A program made the translations under genes and the position numbers. Under the pieces are notes generated by a model. It did no database searches. It saw nothing but the letters and a program-made list of their open reading frames with translations, and had not been told where the DNA came from. This document shows, one piece after another, positions 26,618 to 34,257 of a DNA stretch of 64,000 nucleotides. The stretch is taken from NCBI GenBank assembly GCA_963800865.1, contig CAWDCL010000002.1, forward strand, positions 310,001 to 374,000, given 5' to 3'. How positions within the stretch are numbered: position 1 is the first letter of the stretch; every line of letters begins with the position of its first letter. This stretch comes from JALOKP01 sp963800865. GTDB taxonomy: Bacteria; Acidobacteriota; Polarisedimenticolia; J045.

Positions 26618-26677
26618 CCGGTGCAGTATCCTCGCCCCCGCCTGGGCCGGCTGCGCCGCACCCGGCGAGGAGTGCCC

Positions 26678-28027
26678 ATGACGAACGCGTCGCTCTACAA
26701 GAGTCACCTCGAGACCCTGGACAAGGTCCTTGCCGACGCGCTCGAGCGCGCCGGCGCGCGGGGACTGGCGCTGGATGGCGTGCTGTTCCACGCCGGCCGG
26801 GCCGAGACCTACCACGTCGACGACAAGGAGATCCCGTTCGAGTCGACGCCCCACTTCCGCCGCTGGGTCCCGCTCGCCGGGCCCGAGCACGTCGTGCTCG
26901 CGCGTCCGGGGCGCAAGCCGTTGGTCGTCCGGGTCAACCCGCGCGACTACTGGTACGAGGCGGCGCCGGTGGCGCCCTCCTACTGGCAGGAGTCGGTGCA
27001 GTTCGCGGAGGTCGCCGATTTCTCCGAGGTCGCCAAGGTGGTCGGAACGGTCTCGGGGGTCGCCTACGTCGGCAACTCGCCGGCGGCCGCGAGCGAGCTG
27101 GGGATCGACGTGACGCTGGTCGAGCCCGAGGCGCTGATGAAGCCGCTCGACTGGCACCGCGCGGCAAAGACCGCGCACGAGGTCGCGCTCGTCGAGGCCG
27201 CGGCGCGCAAGTCGGCGGAAGGTCACCGCGTCGGGCGCAAGGCCTTCGAGGGTGGCGCCTCCGAGCGCGAGATCCACTACGCCTACCTGCAGGCGACCGG
27301 CCAGCTCGAGCACGAGCTGCCGTTCGAGACGATCATCGCGCTCGACGCCAAGTCGGCGACGCTCCACTACCACACCAAGCGCGGGCGCGAGGCGGCGCCG
27401 GGAAAGGTCTTCCTGCTCGACGCCGGCGCGTCGCACGAGGGGTACGCGTCCGACATCACGCGGACCTGGGCGCTGCCCGGCGTGGACCCGGTCTTCGTGG
27501 CCCTGCTCGAGGGGGTGGACGAGCTCGAGCGCGAGCTGGTGGCGATGGTGACGCCGGGCCGGCCCTATCTCGAGATTCACCTCGAGGCGCACCGGCGCGT
27601 CGCCGCGCTGCTGTCGAAGACCGGGGTCAGCAAGGCCTCTCCGGACGAGACGCTGGCGCAGGGGATCTCGCGCACCTTCCTGCCGCACGGGGTCGGCCAC
27701 CACCTGGGGATCCAGGTGCACGACATCGGCGGCCGCCAGGCGACGCCCGACGGCGGCCTGCACGCCCCGCCCCCCGAGCACCCGTACCTGCGCAACACGC
27801 GCACGCTGGAGCCGGGACACCTGGTGACGATCGAGCCGGGGCTCTACTTCGTCCCGATGCTGCTCGAGAAGCTCCGGGAGGGCGCGGCCGGCGCGCTCGT
27901 CGACTGGGCGCTGGTCGATCGGCTGACCCCCTTCGGCGGGATCCGGATCGAGGACGACGTGCTCTGCACGCCGGCCGGCGCGCGCGACCTGACCCGCCCG
28001 CTGATCCAGGGGCCGCGCGGCGCGTGA
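26678..28027 (+). CDS. pepQ: M24 aminopeptidase, Xaa-Pro dipeptidase type
   Basis: A 449-residue dinuclear-metal peptidase. The pita-bread domain shows the five ligands: two Asp in LLDAGASHEGYASDITRTW, His in LPHGVGHHLGIQVHD, Glu in VTIEPGLYF and Glu in GIRIEDDVL. The N-terminal domain (residues 1-170) resembles that of PepQ prolidases, which split X-Pro dipeptides and also hydrolyse some organophosphates. No signal peptide, so cytosolic. ATG 26678 follows GGCGAGGAG. The stop overlaps the next gene as GTGA, implying co-transcription with the membrane protein downstream. Confidence 0.87.
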   Translation: MTNASLYKSHLETLDKVLADALERAGARGLALDGVLFHAGRAETYHVDDKEIPFESTPHFRRWVPLAGPEHVVLARPGRKPLVVRVNPRDYWYEAAPVAPSYWQESVQFAEVADFSEVAKVVGTVSGVAYVGNSPAAASELGIDVTLVEPEALMKPLDWHRAAKTAHEVALVEAAARKSAEGHRVGRKAFEGGASEREIHYAYLQATGQLEHELPFETIIALDAKSATLHYHTKRGREAAPGKVFLLDAGASHEGYASDITRTWALPGVDPVFVALLEGVDELERELVAMVTPGRPYLEIHLEAHRRVAALLSKTGVSKASPDETLAQGISRTFLPHGVGHHLGIQVHDIGGRQATPDGGLHAPPPEHPYLRNTRTLEPGHLVTIEPGLYFVPMLLEKLREGAAGALVDWALVDRLTPFGGIRIEDDVLCTPAGARDLTRPLIQGPRGA

Positions 28028-28947
28028 GTCACGGTTCCGTCCCGGCCGCGACGCGTTCGGGCGCGGACGCCACGCGTTTCGTCGACCGCCGGCGCGGCTC
28101 GGCGCTGCTGTGGGTCATCGCCCTGCTCGTCACCTTCGCCCTCGCCGCCTACCAGCGGCTGACCGGACCGACCCACCCGGTGCGCGTACAGGCCGAAGTC
28201 GGCGGCGCGCCGGTCACCGGCCAGCTGCCGCGCAGCCACGGCGGCGAAGGCGGCGCGATCGTGTCGCTCGTGGTCCCCGACCCCGCCGTCACGGGCGAGC
28301 TGGCCTGGCGTCGCTTCCCGACCGCCGAGGCCTGGACCGAGACGCCGCTCGAGCGGCTCGGCGACGAGCTGGTGGCGGAACTGCCGCATCAGCCGGCCGC
28401 CGGCAAGCTCGAGTACGGCCTGCGCCTCGCGCGCGGCGGCGCGGCGCGGGTGATCCAGCAGGACGACGGTCCGATCGTGATCCGCTTCCGGGGCGACGTC
28501 CCTGCGGCGGTCCTGCTGCCCCACATCATGGCGATGTTCCTCGGGCTGGTGATCGGCGTCCGCGCGCTGCTCGGCGCGCTGGTCAACGAACGCGACCTGG
28601 CGCGCCACATCCCCTGGCTGCTGCTGTTCCTGGTGCCGGGCGGACTGGTCCTGGGGCCGATCGTGCAGAAGTACGCGTTCGGCGCCTACTGGACCGGCTG
28701 GCCGTTCGGCGAGGACCTGACCGACAACAAGACGCTGGCCTCGGTGCTCGCGTGGGCCGCGGCGTGGCTCGTCGCGCGCCGCTGGCCGGACCGCCCGGCA
28801 CGTCACCGCGTCGCGGTGGCGGTCGCCGCACTGGTGATGCTCGCGGTCTACCTGATCCCGCACAGCGCGCGCGGCAGCCAGCTCGACTGGTCGAAGCAGC
28901 CTCCGCCCGCGGCGGCAACGGGGGACGGCCCGGTCAGCAGCCGGTGA
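28024..28947 (+). CDS. Conserved membrane protein of unknown function
   Basis: A 307-residue protein coupled to pepQ by GTGA at 28024. An N-terminal helix (SALLWVIALLVTFALAAYQ) is followed by an extracytoplasmic beta-rich domain (TGPTHPVRVQAEVGG, LPRSHGGEGGAIVSLVVPD, ELPHQPAAGKLEYGLRL). Four more helices occupy about 165-285 (LPHIMAMFLGLVIGVRALLG, LLLFLVPGGLVLGPIV and two later). The RSHGGEG and HQPAAGKLEY motifs look like conserved features of a family I recall only as hypothetical, so no function is assigned. The C-terminus (SQLDWSKQPPPAAATG) is hydrophilic. The 3' end overlaps the converging gene by 14 bp. Confidence 0.6.
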   Translation: MSHGSVPAATRSGADATRFVDRRRGSALLWVIALLVTFALAAYQRLTGPTHPVRVQAEVGGAPVTGQLPRSHGGEGGAIVSLVVPDPAVTGELAWRRFPTAEAWTETPLERLGDELVAELPHQPAAGKLEYGLRLARGGAARVIQQDDGPIVIRFRGDVPAAVLLPHIMAMFLGLVIGVRALLGALVNERDLARHIPWLLLFLVPGGLVLGPIVQKYAFGAYWTGWPFGEDLTDNKTLASVLAWAAAWLVARRWPDRPARHRVAVAVAALVMLAVYLIPHSARGSQLDWSKQPPPAAATGDGPVSSR

Positions 28948-30002
28948 CGATCCGCTGGGCCTCGTGCGGCTCGAGCCGCACCGCCGCGCGCGTGACGGCG
29001 CGCAGGAAGGCCGCCGATCCGAGTGGCTCGCCGGTCTCGAGGAGCGCGTCGAGCTCGGCGTCGCGTCCCATCGCCGCGGCCAGGCGTTCGCGCAGCCGGG
29101 CTTCCTGGACGGGATCCAGCGGGCACGCTGCCGTAGAGCTGCCCGAGCGCTTCGAGCAGCAGCGCGCGGTCGTGCGCCAGCAGGTCCTGGCGGTTGTTCA
29201 CCAGCTGCATCATCGCCGCCAGGCCCGAGAGGTCCTGCCAGAGACGGATCCCCGCGTCCGGGTCGGCGTTGGCGCCCCCGGCCAGCCAGCTGTCGAGCCG
29301 CTCCGTGACGCGCCTCAGCTGGCAGCGGTCGGCGACGCGCAGCTCGACGAAGAGCGCGGAGGCGACGAGCGATTCGACCGCCTGCGCAGCCGTTGCCAAC
29401 CGCTCCCCGATCCGCTCGCGGTCCGGGTCGCCGCCCGCCGCGAGCGCCTGCTGCAACAGGCGATAGCCGGCCCGGACGCGCAGCGCCGAGGCGACCTCGT
29501 GCATCGCGTCGAGCTGCGTCGGCAGCCGCACGCGGGTGCAGACCGCGGCCTCGAGCGACACCGCGGCCTTGATCAGCGCGCCGCGCGCGTGGTTGCAGAC
29601 GGTCAGGAACTCCCACAGCTCGGCGGCGTCATCGCCCCGCAGCAGCTCGAGGCGCTGTGACAGGTCGAGCCGGATCATCTCGCAGAGGTCGATCAGCTCG
29701 CGCTGCCGCGGATCCTCGGCGACCTGGCCCTCCTCGCCGCCGTCGAACAGCCAGTCGTCGGGGTCCGGCGTGGCGTCTTCGACGACCGCCGCCTGAAGCT
29801 GCGCCACGTCGTCGAGCCCGACGAGCAGGAGCCGCTCGATCATCGGACGGACGAGCCGGCGCGCCTCCTCGAGCGGGTGGGACTCGTAGGGGAAGAGGTC
29901 GACGCGACGCGCAACGCGGGCCAGGCCACGAACGCGATCGAGGCTGTCGTGGATGCTCCCGGTCGACGACGACGGCACTACCGCGGGCAACAGGGCCCCC
30001 AT
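28934..30002 (-). CDS. Uncharacterised alpha-helical protein (one frame change)
   Basis: About 355 residues when joined; no family recognised. It starts at ATG 30002 behind AGGGGGAA. The sequence is soluble and helix-rich, with Leu/Ala/Glu-Arg patterns (RLVRPMIERLLLVGLDDVAQLQ; GYRLLQQALAAGG; RALLLEALGQLYGS) and an acidic linker (DATPDPDDWLFDGGEE). An extra base near 29127 separates YGSVP from LDPVQEARLRERLAAAMGRD; the continuation ends VTRAAVRLEPHEAQRIVTGC at 28934. No signal peptide or metal motif. It lies between an unknown membrane protein (convergent) and khpB (same strand, 163 bp downstream of this start). Confidence 0.5.
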
Positions 30003-30131
30003 GGAGCTTCCCCCTGTTGAACTTAGGGACCCCGGGGAGGGGGGGCAAGCCTTGGGGACAGGACGGGCAGGACTCACGCGGCCAGCTGATGGGCCGGGTG
30101 ACCGGCCCTGGTGGCAGGCCGGCGGCTCGCC

Positions 30132-30176
30132 GTTCCCGGGCTACTCGTCGCTCGCGGTTCCCGGGCTACTCGTCGC
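30132..30176. repeat. 25-bp tandem duplication at the khpB 3' end
   Basis: GTTCCCGGGCTACTCGTCGC occurs at 30132-30151 and again at 30157-30176. The right copy contains the khpB stop codon; the left copy duplicates that gene end just downstream, leaving a non-coding second TAG. It is probably a local replication slippage product. Confidence 0.6.
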
Positions 30177-31131
30177 CCGCGGTGCCCTTGGCTCCGTGGT
30201 CGCCGCCCTCGCCGCCCTGGCCCGCTTCGCCCGCATCGCTGCCGGCCGGGGCGATGTGGAGCCGCCGGTGGTAGCCGCTGCCGGTCGAGAAGGTCTTGAT
30301 CCCTTCCATCCCGGCCAGGGTCACGTGGATCAGGCGCCGCTCGTACGGCCCCATCTCGGGCAGCTTCCTCGCCTGGCCACCGGCCAGGACCTCCTGGGCA
30401 ATCTCCCTGGCGTTCTCGACGAGCTTGGCCTCGCTGCGCGCGCGCCATCCGCCGGCATCGAAGGAGACCCGCGCCTGCACCCGGCCGTCCTTCTGGAGCG
30501 CGCGGTTGGCGAGGTACTGGAGCGCCTCGAGCCCCTCACCGTCAGACTCGAGCAGGAGCGGGACGTCCTCTCCGACCAAGCGCACCCGGAGCCCCACCTC
30601 GCCCTGGTCGACCCCCTCGACGGTCAGCTCGAGCCCGAGTCCGGTGACGAACCCGCGCGCCACGTGCTCGAGCAGCGGCGCAACCTCGGTCACTTCGGGC
30701 CCCGGGAAGAGGGGCGCGAGCTCGACCGGCTCGCTGTCGGCAGCCCGGGGGCCGGCCGGGCGGCGGTCGGGCTCCCACTCGCGGTCGCCGCGGTCGCGCG
30801 GGCCGCGATCGCCGCGGTCGCGCGGGCCCCGGTCGCCGCGGTCCCGCCGCGGGCCCCGGTCGCCGCGGTCCCTTCCCCCGGGTCCGCCGCGCCCGCCCCG
30901 GTCGCGGTCCCCGCGGCCGCCGCGCTCGATCGGCGGCGGCGGCGGCGGCGCGCCCGGGTTGGGCCAGGCGTCGATCTCGAACAGGCCCGCCTCCGCGCCC
31001 ATCAGGCCCGGCTTCGGCTTCGCGATCACCTCGAACGCGACCTCGTGGCGGGGCAGGCCGAACCGGGCCCGCGCCGCGGCGAGGGCCTCGGTCAGGTCGC
31101 GGCCGGTGAATCGAACGCGCTCTTCGCTCAC
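30166..31131 (-). CDS. khpB: RNA-binding protein KhpB (Jag/SpoIIIJ-associated)
   Basis: A 321-residue protein. The Jag-N domain comes first (VRFTGRDLTEALAAARARFGL, AKPKPGLMGAEAGLFEI), then a linker of about 80 residues dominated by Arg-Gly-Asp-Arg repeats (DRGDRGPRDRG several times). A KH domain follows (EGLEALQYLANRALQKDGR) and then an R3H-like domain (MGPYERRLIHVTLAGMEGIKTFSTG). KhpB binds RNA with KhpA and affects cell elongation in Gram-positives. Start GTG 31131 follows GGGAGG, 20 bp from the yidC stop, in the conserved rpmH-rnpA-yidD-yidC-jag operon. The RG-rich linker is unusually long and repetitive and may itself bind RNA. Confidence 0.88.
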   Translation of the reverse strand: MSEERVRFTGRDLTEALAAARARFGLPRHEVAFEVIAKPKPGLMGAEAGLFEIDAWPNPGAPPPPPPIERGGRGDRDRGGRGGPGGRDRGDRGPRRDRGDRGPRDRGDRGPRDRGDREWEPDRRPAGPRAADSEPVELAPLFPGPEVTEVAPLLEHVARGFVTGLGLELTVEGVDQGEVGLRVRLVGEDVPLLLESDGEGLEALQYLANRALQKDGRVQARVSFDAGGWRARSEAKLVENAREIAQEVLAGGQARKLPEMGPYERRLIHVTLAGMEGIKTFSTGSGYHRRLHIAPAGSDAGEAGQGGEGGDHGAKGTAGDE

Positions 31132-31151
31132 GGTCTTCTCCCTCCCGCCGC

Positions 31152-32951
31152 TCAGCGGGCGCGCGCGCCCGCGGGGGCGGCGGCCGGCGGCGGCGCGTCG
31201 GCGTGGCGGTTGATGAAGTACTGCTGGACGATCCCCAGCACGTTGCTGACCAGCCAGTACAGGACGAGGCCGGCCGGCATGTAGAGGAAGAACCAGGTGA
31301 AGACGACCGGCATGATCAGCATCATGCGCTGCTGCGCGCGCTGCTGCGGATCCTCGGTCTTGGTCATCGTCATGACCTGCTGCAGGAGCTGCGTTGCGCC
31401 CATCACGATCGGCAGGACCCAGTACGGATCGGCGGCCGACAGGTCGTGGATCCAGCCGACCCAGGGGGCGCCGCGCAGCTGCACGCTGACGGTCAGGAGC
31501 GAGTACATCGCGAGCATGACGGGGAACTGCAGCAGCAGCGGGAGGCAGCCCGTCAGCGAGGCCATCGGGTTGACCCCCTCGCGCTTGTACAGCTCCATCA
31601 TCTCTTCGTTCATCTTCTTCCGCGAATCCATGTCGCGGGAGTCCTTGTACTTCTCCTTGATCTTGTGGATCTTGGGCTGGACGCGCGCCATGTCCTTCTG
31701 CGTCTTCCGCATCTTCACCATCGAGCGGTGCATCAGCGGGAAGAAGGCGAGTCGGATCAGGACCGAGAGGGCGATGATCGTCCAGCCCCAGTTGCCGATC
31801 AGCCCGTGCAGCCACTCCATTCCTACGTAGAGCGGCTGCGCGAGCCAGCCCCACATGCCCCACTGGATCAGGCCGGAGAGCGAGACGCCGAGCGCCGCGT
31901 CGACCTTGTGGAGCACCGGGCTCGACTTCGGGCCGACGAAGAGGGTCAGGGCGGGGCTGGCGCTGCCGATCATCAGCTGCCGCTCCTGTCCCTTGGGGGC
32001 ATTGGGGATCGGGAACGGGCGCATCTCGAACGCGGACGGCTCGACCGGCACCATCGCGACCGCGAAGTACTGCTCCTCGAGCGCCAGCCAGCGCGGCCCG
32101 AGCCCGGCCTGCCAGACCACCGCGGACTCCTGCTTGGCGGGGTTGAACGACTTGATTCCGTCGGCGAGCGCCGCGACGACCAGCCCGCGGTAGGCGTACT
32201 GGTTGCTGTGCGCGACGTCCAGGGCGGCGCCGACACCCGGCCCCCAGGTGATCATCGCCCCGGGCACCGGCTTGCCGCCGCGCGTGAAGCTCCACTCGAC
32301 GCGCGCCAGGAAAAGATCGTTGCCCGGGATCCAGAGCGACTTCGCGACCTCGAGCCCCGCCCCGTCGGCCCAGCGGAACGAGACCCGCTGCGTGTCGGGC
32401 GGAAGGCCGCGCGCGGTGAGTTCCTCGGCGGTCGGCGCGGTGCGGTCCACGACGTACCAGGGTTCGTTGATCTGCTTGAAGAGGGCAGGGTCGTCGGGGT
32501 CGATCGTCAGCGGGTTCCGGTCGAGGGCCCGCGACTCGCTCGAGACGAGGTCGACGAACCCCTTGGAGGCGTCACCCGGCACCTTCTCGTAGCCGGGCAG
32601 CTTCCACGAGACGATCCTCGCCCCGCGCGCGGTGAGCGAGATCTCGTGCTGCGCGGTCCGGATCTCGATCAGCGGCTGGCTCTCGGTCCCGACGATCGCC
32701 GGGCCGAAGCTGCCGGGCTGCACCGGAACGAGCGAATCCGCGCCGCCGGGCGGCGTGGCGGCCGCCGTTGCAGCCGGCGCCGCAGCCGCCGCGGAACCGT
32801 CCGCGGCGGGCGAGGCCGGCGTTGCGCTTGCGGCGGACGGTGCGGTGACCGGGGCCGGTTTCGGGTTGGGGAAGAAGTACTGCCACCCGAAGAGGATCAG
32901 GATCGAGATCGCCACCGCGGCGATGGTGCGAATCGTGGTGTCACGGTCCAT
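31152..32951 (-). CDS. yidC: Membrane protein insertase YidC
   Basis: A 599-residue inner-membrane insertase/foldase of the Gram-negative form. An N-terminal anchor (IAAVAISILILFGWQYFF) and Ala/Pro linker precede a large periplasmic beta-sandwich (about 85-370). The five-helix core has the hydrophilic-groove helices and a cytoplasmic coiled coil with HRSMVKMRKTQKDMARVQPKI and NPMASLTGCLPLLLQFPVMLAMY. The large periplasmic domain supports a diderm host. The start lies 11 bp inside yidD. Confidence 0.95.
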   Translation of the reverse strand: MDRDTTIRTIAAVAISILILFGWQYFFPNPKPAPVTAPSAASATPASPAADGSAAAAAPAATAAATPPGGADSLVPVQPGSFGPAIVGTESQPLIEIRTAQHEISLTARGARIVSWKLPGYEKVPGDASKGFVDLVSSESRALDRNPLTIDPDDPALFKQINEPWYVVDRTAPTAEELTARGLPPDTQRVSFRWADGAGLEVAKSLWIPGNDLFLARVEWSFTRGGKPVPGAMITWGPGVGAALDVAHSNQYAYRGLVVAALADGIKSFNPAKQESAVVWQAGLGPRWLALEEQYFAVAMVPVEPSAFEMRPFPIPNAPKGQERQLMIGSASPALTLFVGPKSSPVLHKVDAALGVSLSGLIQWGMWGWLAQPLYVGMEWLHGLIGNWGWTIIALSVLIRLAFFPLMHRSMVKMRKTQKDMARVQPKIHKIKEKYKDSRDMDSRKKMNEEMMELYKREGVNPMASLTGCLPLLLQFPVMLAMYSLLTVSVQLRGAPWVGWIHDLSAADPYWVLPIVMGATQLLQQVMTMTKTEDPQQRAQQRMMLIMPVVFTWFFLYMPAGLVLYWLVSNVLGIVQQYFINRHADAPPPAAAPAGARAR

Positions 32952-33219
32952 CGGTCAATCCAGCCGAGCGGGAGTCGGCGAGGGCAGCTGCGGGAGGGGC
33001 ATGGCGCCGGGGCGGCAGGTCGAGGCCCGCCTCGGCAAAGGGGTGGCAGCGCGCGAGGCGGCAGGCAGCGAGCCACGAGCCACGCAGCGCACCCCACTCC
33101 GTCAGCGCCATGACCGCGTATTCCGAGCACGAGGGGAGAAAGCGGCAGTGCGCCCCGAGCAGGGGCGAGAGCGTGCGCTGGTACAGCCGCACGAGCGCGA
33201 TCAGCAGGCGGGCGGGCAC
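32941..33219 (-). CDS. yidD: Membrane protein insertion efficiency factor YidD
   Basis: A 92-residue protein starting at GTG 33219, within the last 19 bp of rnpA. The conserved YidD core is clear: LVRLYQRTLSPLLG, CRFLPSCSEYAVMAL and GSWLAACRLARCHPFAEAGLD, with the three conserved cysteines. It aids Sec/YidC-dependent insertion at the inner face of the membrane. The C-terminal ~20 residues (APPAAALADSRS) are non-conserved, and the frame ends 11 bp into yidC. Confidence 0.92.
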   Translation of the reverse strand: MPARLLIALVRLYQRTLSPLLGAHCRFLPSCSEYAVMALTEWGALRGSWLAACRLARCHPFAEAGLDLPPRRHAPPAAALADSRSAGLTDGP

Positions 33220-33740
33220 GGAGGGCCTTCCTGGCCGGGCCGGGGCTCGAGCCGCCGGCGGACGCGGCCCACCAGCGCGACGAACTCGCCTTCGATCACG
33301 GGGAACTTCGACCCCACGGCCGCCTGCCGGATGTTGACCACCATGTCCCACCGGCCCACGAGGTCGCGATGGCGGCGGTACGCCTCGCGCACCAGGCGGC
33401 GCATCCGGTTGCGAACGACCGAGCCGCCGACCTTGCGGGTCGCGGTCAGGCCCAGGCGCGGTCCGTTCTCGTCGCGGGGGAGCGCGAACAGGACGAGCCG
33501 CGACCCGGCCACGCGCGCGCCGGACTCGTACACCTTCTGGAACTCGGACCGCTTGCGGAGCCGACAGGTGCGGGGGAAGCCTTCTCGGCTCCCGCGGCTC
33601 AGACGGTCAGGCGCTTGCGGCCCTTCTGACGCCGCCGCTTCAGCACGAGGCGGCCGCCGGAGGTCTTCATCCGCTGGCGGAACCCGTGGACCTTCTTCCG
33701 CTTCCGGTTGTTGGGCTGGAACGTTCGCTTCATCGCGCAA
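33201..33740 (-). CDS. rnpA: Ribonuclease P protein component, in a frame that spans rpmH
   Basis: The RnpA core is unambiguous: CRLRKRSEFQKVYESGARVAG, then RLGLTATRKVGGSVVRNRMRRLVREAYR, the RNR signature that binds P RNA. The start is unusual. Upstream of the core there is no ATG, GTG or TTG in frame until TTG 33740, which lies four bases before the rpmH ATG (TTGCGCGATG) and behind GAGGTGAGAGG. From there the frame runs open through all of rpmH, adding about 46 residues rich in Ala, Pro and Glu, for 179 in total. This matches the arrangement described in Thermus. The alternative is a CTG start at 33602 overlapping the rpmH stop (133 residues). The product is sure; the start is not. Confidence 0.82.
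   Translation of the reverse strand: MRDEANVPAQQPEAEEGPRVPPADEDLRRPPRAEAAASEGPQAPDRLSRGSREGFPRTCRLRKRSEFQKVYESGARVAGSRLVLFALPRDENGPRLGLTATRKVGGSVVRNRMRRLVREAYRRHRDLVGRWDMVVNIRQAAVGSKFPVIEGEFVALVGRVRRRLEPRPGQEGPPCPPAC
33599..33733 (-). CDS. rpmH: 50S ribosomal protein L34
   Basis: A 44-residue highly basic protein beginning MKRTFQPNNRKRKKVHGF and ending RQKGRKRLTV, full length for L34. ATG 33733 follows GAGGTGAGAGG. It heads the leftward operon rpmH-rnpA-yidD-yidC-khpB and lies about 0.5 kb from the divergent dnaA gene, the classical origin arrangement. The whole gene lies inside the open rnpA frame. Confidence 0.96.
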   Translation of the reverse strand: MKRTFQPNNRKRKKVHGFRQRMKTSGGRLVLKRRRQKGRKRLTV

Positions 33741-33852
33741 GCCTCTCACCTCGACCGCCGCACGGAGTATCACCGCCGGACGGTGATCGCAGGGACCACC
33801 CACCCTCGGCGCGCCAGGCGCCGTCCGCGGGGGGTCGCAGAACAAGCGTCGT

Positions 33853-33881
33853 AGGGTATGGGGCGCCCCCGAGGCTGTCAA
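33853..33881 (-). promoter_or_regulatory. Sigma-70-type promoter for the rpmH operon
   Basis: On the minus strand TTGACA (33881-33876), a 17-bp spacer and TACCCT (33858-33853). The -35 is perfect and the spacing ideal. Transcription would begin near 33846, giving a leader of about 110 bases before rpmH. Confidence 0.6.
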
Positions 33882-34248
33882 CCGCGGCCGGTGCCCGCGC
33901 GGCCGCCCGCGAACCCGCCCGGAAGTCGTTGACCCGTGTGGGCTACCCGGGAACCGATCGGACACCCTTGCCGCGACGAGGGGTCCGGTGCTACCTTCCG
34001 CGCCTCGTTTCCGGGGTCTTCGTCGACAATGTGAGGTCCGTCCCTCCCGGCCACCCGCCGCGGGACGGGTTGGCCAAGGGTGTGGGGGATCTGTGGACCG
34101 CGACCGGCTTTCGCGCCTGGTCCGTCTGTCTAGGTCCAAGACAAAAAAGGACTTACAGATCCCCTCGGCTCGTCGTCGCCTGTGGAAATCCTGTGCTTCT
34201 TTCGAACTCCCCGGCGCCCTAGAGGCCGGTCCTGGAGAGGGTTACCCC
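33882..34248. other. rpmH-dnaA intergenic region (possible origin/regulatory region)
   Basis: No gene is seen in this 367-base stretch. It holds imperfect DnaA-box-like words on the plus strand (TGTGGACCG at about 34093, TGTGGAAAT at about 34180), an A-run (ACAAAAAAGG at about 34141) and GGAGAGGG, the dnaA ribosome site, at about 34233. No convincing dnaA promoter was found. DnaA boxes are too few and weak to call it oriC on sequence alone. Confidence 0.4.
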
Positions 34249-34257
34249 TGTGGATAA
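34249..34257 (-). promoter_or_regulatory. Perfect DnaA box overlapping the dnaA start codon
   Basis: TGTGGATAA is the reverse complement of the consensus TTATCCACA. The GTG start codon of dnaA (34250-34252) lies within it, so bound DnaA would directly block translation initiation-region access or transcription, consistent with autoregulation. Confidence 0.65.
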
